A stretch of 16,834 bases of DNA from the NCBI GenBank assembly GCA_028290125.1, contig JAQGKM010000388.1:1-16834 (forward strand), given 5' to 3'. The position numbers were made by a program, and so were the translations under genes. Numbering within the stretch: the stretch's first letter is position 1; the number at the start of each line of letters is the position of its first letter. The DNA is from Hyphomicrobiales bacterium. Lineage in GTDB: Bacteria > Pseudomonadota > Alphaproteobacteria > Rhizobiales > Beijerinckiaceae. Shown piece after piece: positions 6,463 through 12,471 of this stretch. The notes beneath the pieces are model-generated. The model saw only the letters and a list, made by a program, of their open reading frames with translations, was not told the origin of the DNA and searched no databases.

Positions 6463-6777
6463 TCAGTCGGCTTTCTTTTCAGCCGCCTCGCCCATCTCGA
6501 CGATATCGCCTGTGGTGAACAGGATCGTCTGCAGTTCCTTCCGCCACACCGGCGAACGGCGCAAAAGAAATTCGAGATCCATGCCGAAATGCTTGAATTC
6601 TTCCTTCTGGGCGTTCGCCATAATGGCGCGCGCCTCCTTGTCCTTCTCGACGGCCATGCGCTGCTCGTACCAGCCGATCGCCTCCGCCTCTTCGATCATC
6701 GACGTGATCATGCGGGCAAAGGTCCGGGTCTCCTCGGAGAGCTCGGACGGCGGTTCGTGATATTGATCGAAGCCCAT
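6463..6777 (-). CDS. EncFtn-like small ferritin (half-ferritin), orphan
   Basis: 104 residues, two helices. The sequence follows the encapsulated-ferritin pattern as I recall it from Rhodospirillum rubrum EncFtn. HEPPSELSEETRTFARMI leads into the first metal helix (MIEEAEAIGWYEQRMAVEKD) and the second helix (ANAQKEEFKHFGMDLEFLLRR), ending with the ELQTILFTTGDI stretch. Likely ferroxidase ligands are E29/E30, E60 and H63. EncFtn subunits build the four-helix ferritin centre only on dimerising. Normally such a protein is cargo of an encapsulin shell, but no shell gene lies in the window, and the C terminus (IVEMGEAAEKKAD) lacks a recognisable targeting peptide. The start at 6777 is chosen because of AAAGGA about 8 bases upstream; a longer reading would run through the neighbouring terminator. 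Confidence 0.85.
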   Translation of the reverse strand: MGFDQYHEPPSELSEETRTFARMITSMIEEAEAIGWYEQRMAVEKDKEARAIMANAQKEEFKHFGMDLEFLLRRSPVWRKELQTILFTTGDIVEMGEAAEKKAD

Positions 6778-6865
6778 GGCGACAGTCCTTTCGCGCACAC
6801 ACGCACGCGATCCGACAACGACGGCAAAGCTGGCAGGTTGCGTCTCGTTCGCCGGAATCCGGGCC

Positions 6866-6903
6866 AAAAAAAATCGTGCCGGGCTGACGCGCCCGGCACG
6901 ATT
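6866..6903 (-). terminator. Terminator of the BA14K gene
   Basis: A perfect 13-bp stem (6872-6884 paired with 6891-6903, AATCGTGCCGGGC and its complement) with a 6-base loop. On the minus strand it is followed by a run of T residues (plus-strand A tract at 6866-6873). It lies 17 bases past the stop codon of the BA14K gene and insulates the downstream ferritin-like gene. Confidence 0.93.
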
Positions 6904-6919
6904 GTCATGAGGTCAGCCG

Positions 6920-7381
6920 TTACGGGCAGGCGTGGCGCGCGCCGTCGTAGCCGAGGTAGGTGCCGCTGCCCGGATCGTAGGAGCGAAAGCGCTGCGAGCA
7001 ATACGAGACCGCGTCCCCGGCAACAGCCGGCGCGCCTTCGTAATAGGTCTGCTGCTGCGAATTGGCGATGGCGCCGCCGATGATCGCGCCTGCGGCGAGA
7101 CCCGCGATGCCGGCGCCGATCGCCGCGCCGTTATTGTTGTAGCCGCGGCCATAGTAGCGGTTACGCCCGTAATAACGATTGCCGCCATAGCGCTGGCCGC
7201 TGAAGCGCTGACCGCCACGGTAGTTGCGACGGAACTGCACTTCGGTCGCGCCCAAGGTGCTGATCGACGAACTGGCGACGGCCGGATCAAAACGGAGCGC
7301 CTGGGCCGAGGCTGCGCCCGGCGCAAGCGACGCAAAGGCCATGAGACCCATTGCAGCGGCTGTGAGTTTGAGGTTCATCAT
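6920..7381 (-). CDS. BA14K-family secreted protein
   Basis: 153 residues. The signal peptide is about 1-26 (MMNLKLTAAAMGLMAF, ending GAASA-Q). A Tyr/Arg/Gly/Asn-rich segment follows (RYYGRNRYYGRGYNNNG), then a glycine-zipper-like hydrophobic stretch (GAGIAGLAAGAIIGGAIA) that could insert in or sit against a membrane. The C-terminal BA14K signature is YCSQRFRSYDPGSGTYLGYD ending RHACP, with two cysteines likely to be paired. BA14K proteins are rhizobial and Brucella-type envelope proteins reported as immunoreactive and lectin-like. Start 7381 is preferred because GGGAA lies 8 bases upstream; in-frame ATGs at 7396, 7387 and 7378 are alternatives. It ends in its own terminator and is divergent from the DUF427 gene. 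Confidence 0.92.
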   Translation of the reverse strand: MMNLKLTAAAMGLMAFASLAPGAASAQALRFDPAVASSSISTLGATEVQFRRNYRGGQRFSGQRYGGNRYYGRNRYYGRGYNNNGAAIGAGIAGLAAGAIIGGAIANSQQQTYYEGAPAVAGDAVSYCSQRFRSYDPGSGTYLGYDGARHACP

Positions 7382-7563
7382 CGACATGCTTCCCATTGTT
7401 TGAAAATCATCGTTGTGCACAGACAACGAGTCCTCACGCCGGGAGGTTGCATTCAGGAATGCTGGCCGGAGAGCCACTCTTTCGTGACTATTCTGACCAC
7501 GATATTTTGACGCGCCTTGTGATCTACGTTGTTGGATGTTGAACGCTGAACCAGGAGATCGAC

Positions 7564-7953
7564 ATGTCTGCGACCCAGCCGAAGAGCCTGCGCGAGCCCG
7601 GCCCCGATCATCCCATCGACATTCGCCCCGCGCCAAAGCGCGTGGTCGTGCGCGCAGGCGGGCGCGTGGTGGCCGACAGCCGCGCCGCGTTGTCGCTTGT
7701 CGAGGCCAGCTATCCCGCAGTGCTCTACATCCCGCGCGACGATGTCGACATGAGTTTGCTGGCGCCCGTGACGCGCACGAGCTTCTGCCCCTACAAGGGC
7801 GACTGCTCCTACTTCGGCCTCGCGGACGCAAGGCCTGACGCACAGCCGCTGGCGTGGTCCTACGAGTCGCCCGGCACGAAAGGCACCATGGCGATCGCCG
7901 GCCACATCGCGTTCTACACGGACCGCGTGGACTCGCTCGAGGAGGTCGCCTGA
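7564..7953 (+). CDS. DUF427 family protein
   Basis: 129 residues. It starts 6 bases after CAGGAG, a clear ribosome-binding site. The body matches the DUF427 fold: PAPKRVVVRAGGRVVADSRA, YPAVLYIPRDDVDMSLL, the family motif TSFCPYKGDCSYF, and AWSYESP followed by GHIAFYTDRVD. Cys and Lys in the CPYKG motif are conserved in the family. The function is not established despite an occasional nucleotidyltransferase label. No signal peptide or membrane segment is seen, so it is probably cytoplasmic. It converges closely on the AtzH-like gene, with 4 bases between the stops. Confidence 0.9.
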   Translation: MSATQPKSLREPGPDHPIDIRPAPKRVVVRAGGRVVADSRAALSLVEASYPAVLYIPRDDVDMSLLAPVTRTSFCPYKGDCSYFGLADARPDAQPLAWSYESPGTKGTMAIAGHIAFYTDRVDSLEEVA

Positions 7954-7957
7954 CCGA

Positions 7958-8344
7958 TCATGTGCCGGGCTGATCCGACACATGGGCGGCGGCGATGCGC
8001 CAGCCCTCTTCGGTCCTGATCCACGACTGGCTCTGGCGTCCAACGACGCTGGAGCCCTGCTTCAGCGTCTCGGTGTTGGTGACGGCGAAGTCGCGTCCGA
8101 ATGTCGTGATGACCGTGTTGCGCAGCGTGCGCTCGCTGCTGACATGCCCGACGCGTTCGCGCCGGTAGGACGAGATCATGTCATAGCCGATCAGGCTGCC
8201 GACCGGACCGAAACGCACGGTCTGCGGGCTTTTCCAGAACAGCTTGTTCATCGCCTCGATGTCGTTGGTGTCGACGGCTTTCTGGTATTCCAGATAGGTC
8301 GGCTTGAAGTCCTCGACGACGTCGGGGAGATTGATGTCCAGCAT
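7958..8344 (-). CDS. AtzH/HpxZ-like NTF2-fold protein (DUF3225)
   Basis: 128 residues forming one cone-shaped NTF2/SnoaL-like domain. It matches the AtzH/HpxZ (DUF3225) pattern in NKLFWKSPQTVRFGPVGSLI, GYDMISSYRRERVG, ITTFGRDFAVTNTETL, GRQSQSWIRTEEGWRIAAAH. Relatives occur in cyanuric acid mineralisation (AtzH) and oxalurate use (HpxZ), usually beside amidases that release ammonia. No amidase is visible here. It is the last gene of a minus-strand group: the DUF3891 gene ends 20 bases upstream, and the likely promoter is a sigma-54 site ahead of the substrate-binding protein. The ribosome-binding site GGAGAG lies about 6 bases before ATG 8344. A role in metabolising a nitrogen compound is an inference from relatives and promoter type. 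Confidence 0.85.
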   Translation of the reverse strand: MLDINLPDVVEDFKPTYLEYQKAVDTNDIEAMNKLFWKSPQTVRFGPVGSLIGYDMISSYRRERVGHVSSERTLRNTVITTFGRDFAVTNTETLKQGSSVVGRQSQSWIRTEEGWRIAAAHVSDQPGT

Positions 8345-8364
8345 GCGTGCTCTCCAGAGATCGC

Positions 8365-9150
8365 TCAGACGAAGGTGAATGTCATGACCTTCGGCGCCGC
8401 GCCGAAGTAGGCGATGCGGAAAGCTTCCTGCGACGCGAAATCCTGCGCAGGCAGGTGGCGATAGACGAAGGCCGCCTCGACCTCCGGTCGATCGAACGGG
8501 AATGGCGAGACCTTCACGCGCCCGTCGCCTTGCGCGGCGAGCGTCATGACGAGTCCGTCCTTGCCGTCGCCGGCATAGGAGGTCGGCACGTGTTCGAGCC
8601 GGTCTTCGCGCGGATCCGACGTGCAGACGAAGAGCGACATCAGATCCAGCATCTGCAGCAGCTGGTAGTTCACGCGAAAGCGCGCGCCATCCAGCGCCGC
8701 GATGGCGTCCTCCTGCTTGCGTTCGTTGTGGGCGATGAAATCCTCGACCTCGCCCGTCAACACGCGCGGCGGCGGCGCCGGCGGATGCGCGACGGCGCCA
8801 TAGCGATTGCGCCAGAGCCCCGTGCGGTGGCGGCTGACCAGCAGGCCGGCATAGGCGTCGATGCCCCACAGCCAGTCGAGCCCGCCCTGGAAGGCGGCAA
8901 GCTGCTGCGTGTCGAGCGGCACCTGCGGAAAATTCGGCGGCGCCTTGCGCTCGAGATCGTAGTTCGGGCGCGTCTCGTAACTGAACCAGCCGCAATCGTG
9001 AAACGCCGCAGCACGCACGAAGGACTCGCGCGGTTCGGGCGCGGCGAATTTGGCGTTGCCCCAATGGGCCGCAAGAACGCCCGAGAGTTTGGCGTGGTCG
9101 CTCTGGTTGGCGAGGATCAGTGAGCCGTCGGGTTGGGGACGTACGATCAT
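8365..9150 (-). CDS. DUF3891 family protein
   Basis: 261 residues, cytoplasmic, with no signal peptide. It resembles DUF3891, a family of unknown function. Recognisable conserved stretches are SDHAKLSGVLAAHWG, AAAFHDCGWFSYE, GGLDWLWGIDAYAGLLVSRH and NYQLLQMLDLMSLFVC. The order His19, His51-Asp52, His108 and a late Asp in MLDLMS recalls the metal ligands of HD-superfamily hydrolases; this is my reading and not established for this family. It is the middle gene of the operon, 37 bases after the substrate-binding protein gene and 20 bases before the AtzH-like gene. The Shine-Dalgarno sequence is weak, which fits a downstream operon position. Confidence 0.85.
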   Translation of the reverse strand: MIVRPQPDGSLILANQSDHAKLSGVLAAHWGNAKFAAPEPRESFVRAAAFHDCGWFSYETRPNYDLERKAPPNFPQVPLDTQQLAAFQGGLDWLWGIDAYAGLLVSRHRTGLWRNRYGAVAHPPAPPPRVLTGEVEDFIAHNERKQEDAIAALDGARFRVNYQLLQMLDLMSLFVCTSDPREDRLEHVPTSYAGDGKDGLVMTLAAQGDGRVKVSPFPFDRPEVEAAFVYRHLPAQDFASQEAFRIAYFGAAPKVMTFTFV

Positions 9151-9187
9151 GTTGCGGGTCTCTGCGAGAATGACCCAGATACTCGTC

Positions 9188-10171
9188 TCATTTCACGCCC
9201 TCGACAATGGAGGCGATCTGCGGATCGATGAAGCGCGCGACATCGGGCGGCCCGTCGAGCTCGCCGACATCCTGCAGCGCCTTGATGATCGTGGCGATCT
9301 GGCTGCCGGCCAGCGTGCCTTTGCGCGGAAACACCTGCAGCTTGCGATAGAGATCATAGGTCGCGGCGACATCCTCGCGATCGGCCTTCGACACTTTCTG
9401 CAGAATGTCGATTGCCTCGTTCCGATTGGCCTCGTCGTTGAACCAGTCGACGCCTCGGGCGATGCCGGTCGCAAACCCCGTCAGCTGCGGCTTGTGGGCC
9501 TTCGCCCAGGCCGTGGCGACGACATAGCCGGTGAACGGCATCTGCACCGTATCGGTCAGGTTGCCGAGGTTCGTGAAGCCGGCGGCCTGCGCCTTGAAAT
9601 TGAACGGCGGATTCAGGAGGGCGGCGTCGACGGCGCCGGCCGTCAGGGCGGAGAAACGTGCGGAGGCGCTGCCAGCGTAGATCAGATCGACCTGATCCTT
9701 CGGGACGCCGCCGGGCACGATCATGCGCTCCAGATAGGTGCGCGTGATGTCCTTGGCGCCGCCGACCACGATGGTCTTGCCGCGCAGCTCGGACATCGAT
9801 TTCAGGCCCGGCTTGCTCCACAGAGAATAGGGCGGCGCCTGCGTCTCGATCGCCAGCACCGCGACCGCGACGCCCTGGTCGATGGCGCGCATCGGACTGG
9901 TCAGCCCTGCGGTGCCGATCTGGATCGACCCGGCGATGATCTGCTGCATGACGGCGGCGGCCGACGGCGTCGTGACGGTCTCGACCTTCAGGTCATTGTC
10001 CGCGAAGAACCCCTTGGCGTCCGCGATCCACAGCGCCCATTGCTGGGCCGATCCGACGCCGATGACCCCCATGGTGATCGTGTCGGCCGCACGCGCCTCG
10101 CGCGGAACGGTAGCCGACGCCAGCATCGCCAGGGCGGCGAGTGGGGCGATGCAATACGATCTCTTGGCCAT
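9188..10171 (-). CDS. NMT1/SsuA-type ABC transporter substrate-binding protein
   Basis: 327 residues. ATG 10171 (MAKRSYC...) is preferred over an upstream ATG because GGGAGAG lies 6-9 bases before it and the signal peptide then begins normally (cleavage near AREARA-AD, residue 28). The mature protein shows the NMT1/SsuA layout: TITMGVIGVGSAQQWALWIA, AKGFFADNDLKVE, QQIIAGSIQIGTAGLTS, LRGKTIVVGGAKDITRTYLE and GAVDAALLNPPFNFKAQ. Members deliver sulfonates, nitrate, taurine or pyrimidine-like compounds to ABC importers. No permease or ATPase gene is in the window. It heads a probable operon with the DUF3891 and AtzH-like genes and has a sigma-54 promoter about 64 bases upstream. An organic nitrogen ligand is therefore plausible but unproven. 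Confidence 0.9.
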   Translation of the reverse strand: MAKRSYCIAPLAALAMLASATVPREARAADTITMGVIGVGSAQQWALWIADAKGFFADNDLKVETVTTPSAAAVMQQIIAGSIQIGTAGLTSPMRAIDQGVAVAVLAIETQAPPYSLWSKPGLKSMSELRGKTIVVGGAKDITRTYLERMIVPGGVPKDQVDLIYAGSASARFSALTAGAVDAALLNPPFNFKAQAAGFTNLGNLTDTVQMPFTGYVVATAWAKAHKPQLTGFATGIARGVDWFNDEANRNEAIDILQKVSKADREDVAATYDLYRKLQVFPRKGTLAGSQIATIIKALQDVGELDGPPDVARFIDPQIASIVEGVK

Positions 10172-10234
10172 CCGCGTCTCTCCCGCGCGCAAGACGATGG
10201 CTGCCACAGCCTCGGTCTTGAGCGTCGGAGATCA

Positions 10235-10251
10235 GGCAACAAGCGTGCCAA
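10235..10251 (-). promoter_or_regulatory. Sigma-54 (RpoN) promoter
   Basis: On the minus strand this reads TTGGCACGCTTGTTGCC, a near-perfect match to the -24/-12 consensus (TGGCAC, five bases, TTGC). It lies in the 108-base gap between the BLUF gene and the substrate-binding protein gene. Transcription would start near 10224, about 53 bases before ATG 10171. Sigma-54 promoters need an enhancer-binding activator such as NtrC, so nitrogen-limitation control of the three-gene operon is the simplest reading. Confidence 0.8.
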
Positions 10252-10279
10252 TGCGGGAGGCGCGAACTCGAATGGCTGT

Positions 10280-10729
10280 TCAGACGCGTTCGGCGAGACC
10301 TTCCTCGTCGAGCGTCAGATCCCGCAGAATCGCATGCACCTTTTGCGCACCGAGGCGCTGGGGATCGAAACCGCTGCGCACGCCGACCTGTTCGAAGCGC
10401 TTGGCGTTCTTCGTCGAGTGACCCACGAAGCCCATCGCCCAATTCGGAAAGGCGCGGGTCGCAATGGGGTCGAGCGCGAGCAGCGACACGTCGCCGTGCC
10501 GCTCGTCGCGCTGAATGCGCTCGAACGTCGCCTCGATGGCGTCGAGCGGTCCTTCCAGCACCTGGGCGAAGCAGCCGGAGTTGAACATCAGCGCGCCGGT
10601 GAGGCCGACCGCCTGATTGTTGCGACGACTGGCCTCGAGAATCGAGTCGACCTGCGCTTCCAGCGCATCGTCCTGCCCCGACACCTTGTTGCGGCTGTAG
10701 TAGACGAGTTGATAGAGAGGCTCCGACAT
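10280..10729 (-). CDS. BLUF-domain blue-light photoreceptor (PapB-like)
   Basis: 149 residues. Residues 4-101 are a BLUF domain, which binds FAD and senses blue light. All key photochemical residues seen in PixD and AppA are present: Tyr10 (LYQLVYYSR), Asn38 (RRNNQAVGLTG), Gln56 (CFAQVLEGP), and Trp97 and Met99 (PNWAMGF). The signature RIQRDERH is also present. The last 48 residues are a short tail, so this is a stand-alone short BLUF protein with no fused output domain. Its ATG begins one base after the stop of the PAS-GGDEF-EAL gene, with GGAGA just upstream inside that gene's end. The two are therefore almost certainly co-translated. The likely partner is that enzyme, as in PapB-PapA of Rhodopseudomonas palustris. 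Confidence 0.95.
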   Translation of the reverse strand: MSEPLYQLVYYSRNKVSGQDDALEAQVDSILEASRRNNQAVGLTGALMFNSGCFAQVLEGPLDAIEATFERIQRDERHGDVSLLALDPIATRAFPNWAMGFVGHSTKNAKRFEQVGVRSGFDPQRLGAQKVHAILRDLTLDEEGLAERV

Positions 10730-10730
10730 A

Positions 10731-12347
10731 TCAGTCTCCGGCGGCTTCGGTTTCAATCGTTGTGGAAATGCGGTCGGCAGGCTGGGGACGACCGGTGTAA
10801 TAGCCTTGCACGTGCGTGCAGTTTTCGCCGCGAATGCGCGCAAGCTGCTCGGCCGTCTCGACGCCCTCGGCGGTGATCGCCATGCCGAGACTGAGTCCGA
10901 GGCTCGCGATCGCCTTCAGGATCGCCTCGCCGTCGCCACCCGCGGAGGCCTGGATGAAGGACTGGTCGATCTTGATTTTGTCGAAGGGAAACTTCTGCAG
11001 ATAGCTGAGCGACGAGTAGCCGGTCCCGAAATCATCCATCGAGATCTTCACGCCGAGATCGCGCAGCGCATGGAGCGTCTTCAGCACGTTCGGCGTGTCT
11101 TCGAGAAATGCGCCTTCGGTGATTTCGATCTCGAGACGGTGCGGGCTCAGGCCCGAGAAGGCGAGCGCCGACAGCACGGTCTGCACGAGCCCGTCCGCCT
11201 TGAACTGGATCGGCGAGACATTGACCGCGACGGTCATGTCCTCGCTCCAGCTCATGGCGGTCGCGCAGGCGGTGCGCATGACCCATTCGCCGATCTTGTT
11301 GATCAGTCCGGTTTCTTCGGCGAGCGGAATGAAATCCGCCGGCGAGACACAGCCGCGCGTGGGATGCTCCCAGCGGATCAGCGCTTCGTAGCCGATGATC
11401 CGGTTCGTCTCGAGATCGAGGAACGGCTGGTAGTGCAGATCGAACTGCCGGAGCGCCAGGGCGCGGCGGAGATCGACTTCCAGCTCGCGGCGCAGGCGGA
11501 GCGCTGCGTACATTCCGGGCTCGAACACGCGGAAACGCCCACGCCCTGCCCGCTTGGCTTCGTAAAGCGCCAGATCGCCGTTGCGCAGCAGGTCGCGGGG
11601 CGCCTGGTTGCGCTCGGCCATGGCGATGCCGACGCTGACGCCGATGTTCACCGCATGACCGCTGAGCACGTAGGTGCGTCCGACGAGATCCACCAGTCGG
11701 GCCGCAAGGCGCTCGGCGTCCGCGAGATCCGTGACGCCCGACTGCACGATGACGAACTCGTCGCCGCCCAGACGCGCGACGCAATCCTGCTTCCGGCACA
11801 CGGACAGAAGCCGCTCGGCGACTTTCTTCAGAAGCTGGTCGCCAATCGTATGGCCCAGCGTGTCGTTGACGACCTTGAAGCGGTCGAGATCGAGAAAGTG
11901 GACAGCCACGAGCCCGCCTTCGCCGCCCTTCGGCGCGAAGGCCTGCTCGAGAAATCCCCGCAAGCCATTGCGCTTGATGAGGCCGGTGAGTTCGTCGGTT
12001 TCGACTATGGACCGGACGTCCGACACGACGGGGATCAGGCTGAGAATACTGTCGCCATCCGACGACACGCTGGCGAAGACGCTGAAGCGTCCGGCTGTCT
12101 CGCTGATGACTTCGAAGGTCGTCCGGCGCGCATGCAGGCAGGCGATGGCGTCGGGACACGCGGGAAACAGCGCATTGAGATCCGAGCCGATCAGATAGGG
12201 CCCGAAACACGCTGCCGCAGAGGCGTTTCCGTAAATGACTTCAGCATCGCTGTTCAGCACCAGGACCGGATGAAGCAGCCCGTCGAGGATCACCTCTTGC
12301 AAAGCCGATGAAGAAACCGCAGTCGACAGGCAACTCAACACAGACAT
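10731..12347 (-). CDS. PAS-GGDEF-EAL cyclic-di-GMP enzyme
   Basis: 538 residues, with no membrane segment. The N-terminal PAS-like region is about 15-110 (ILDGLLHPVLVLNSDAEVIY). GGDEF domain, about 113-275: DLDRFKVVNDTLGH, then intact GGDEF at 194-198, with an inhibitory-site RXXD (RKQD, 185-188) exactly five residues before it. EAL domain, about 280-530: YEALIRWEHP with EAL at 321-323, VNVSPIQF, EIEITEGAF, MDDFGTGYSS (Asp438-Asp439), KIDQSFI, AEGVET and QGYYTGRPQ. Both the diguanylate cyclase and the phosphodiesterase active sites look intact, so net activity cannot be predicted. The following BLUF gene, one base away, suggests blue light tunes one of these activities. ATG 12347 follows an AAAGGG ribosome-binding site. 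Confidence 0.95.
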   Translation of the reverse strand: MSVLSCLSTAVSSSALQEVILDGLLHPVLVLNSDAEVIYGNASAAACFGPYLIGSDLNALFPACPDAIACLHARRTTFEVISETAGRFSVFASVSSDGDSILSLIPVVSDVRSIVETDELTGLIKRNGLRGFLEQAFAPKGGEGGLVAVHFLDLDRFKVVNDTLGHTIGDQLLKKVAERLLSVCRKQDCVARLGGDEFVIVQSGVTDLADAERLAARLVDLVGRTYVLSGHAVNIGVSVGIAMAERNQAPRDLLRNGDLALYEAKRAGRGRFRVFEPGMYAALRLRRELEVDLRRALALRQFDLHYQPFLDLETNRIIGYEALIRWEHPTRGCVSPADFIPLAEETGLINKIGEWVMRTACATAMSWSEDMTVAVNVSPIQFKADGLVQTVLSALAFSGLSPHRLEIEITEGAFLEDTPNVLKTLHALRDLGVKISMDDFGTGYSSLSYLQKFPFDKIKIDQSFIQASAGGDGEAILKAIASLGLSLGMAITAEGVETAEQLARIRGENCTHVQGYYTGRPQPADRISTTIETEAAGD

Positions 12348-12416
12348 GACGGCCCTTTCCGCAGAGGACCGAACATGCAGAGGCTAGAGTTGCGAGCCTC
12401 TTAACGCGACGCCCTG

Positions 12417-12422
12417 TGTATA
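12417..12422 (-). promoter_or_regulatory. Weak -10-like box for the c-di-GMP/BLUF operon
   Basis: TATACA on the minus strand lies about 70 bases before ATG 12347, in the 124-base gap after the membrane protein gene. No convincing -35 box stands 16-18 bases upstream, so this is only a tentative marker of where the operon promoter may be. Confidence 0.2.
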
Positions 12423-12471
12423 CTACCGCACATTGGCGTTCTACTTGGGCTGAGCCGATACCGTCCGTCGG

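Noticed and set aside
6463..7381. An encapsulin shell gene near the ferritin-like gene
   Set aside because: I looked at both strands around the gene; the neighbours are an FAH-family enzyme and a BA14K protein, and no shell-like protein is encoded in the window.
7449..7462. GCATTC-AG-GAATGC inverted repeat between the BA14K and DUF427 genes
   Set aside because: It is a short 6-bp repeat with no promoter that can be placed around it; too weak to call an operator.
9050..10876. A long plus-strand open frame (608 codons) opposite the substrate-binding protein and BLUF genes
   Set aside because: It is antisense to two clearly recognisable genes, with Arg/Asp/His-rich low-complexity translation and no motif.
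10806..12311. A 501-codon plus-strand frame opposite the PAS-GGDEF-EAL gene
   Set aside because: The minus strand encodes intact GGDEF and EAL motifs; the plus frame is a shadow.
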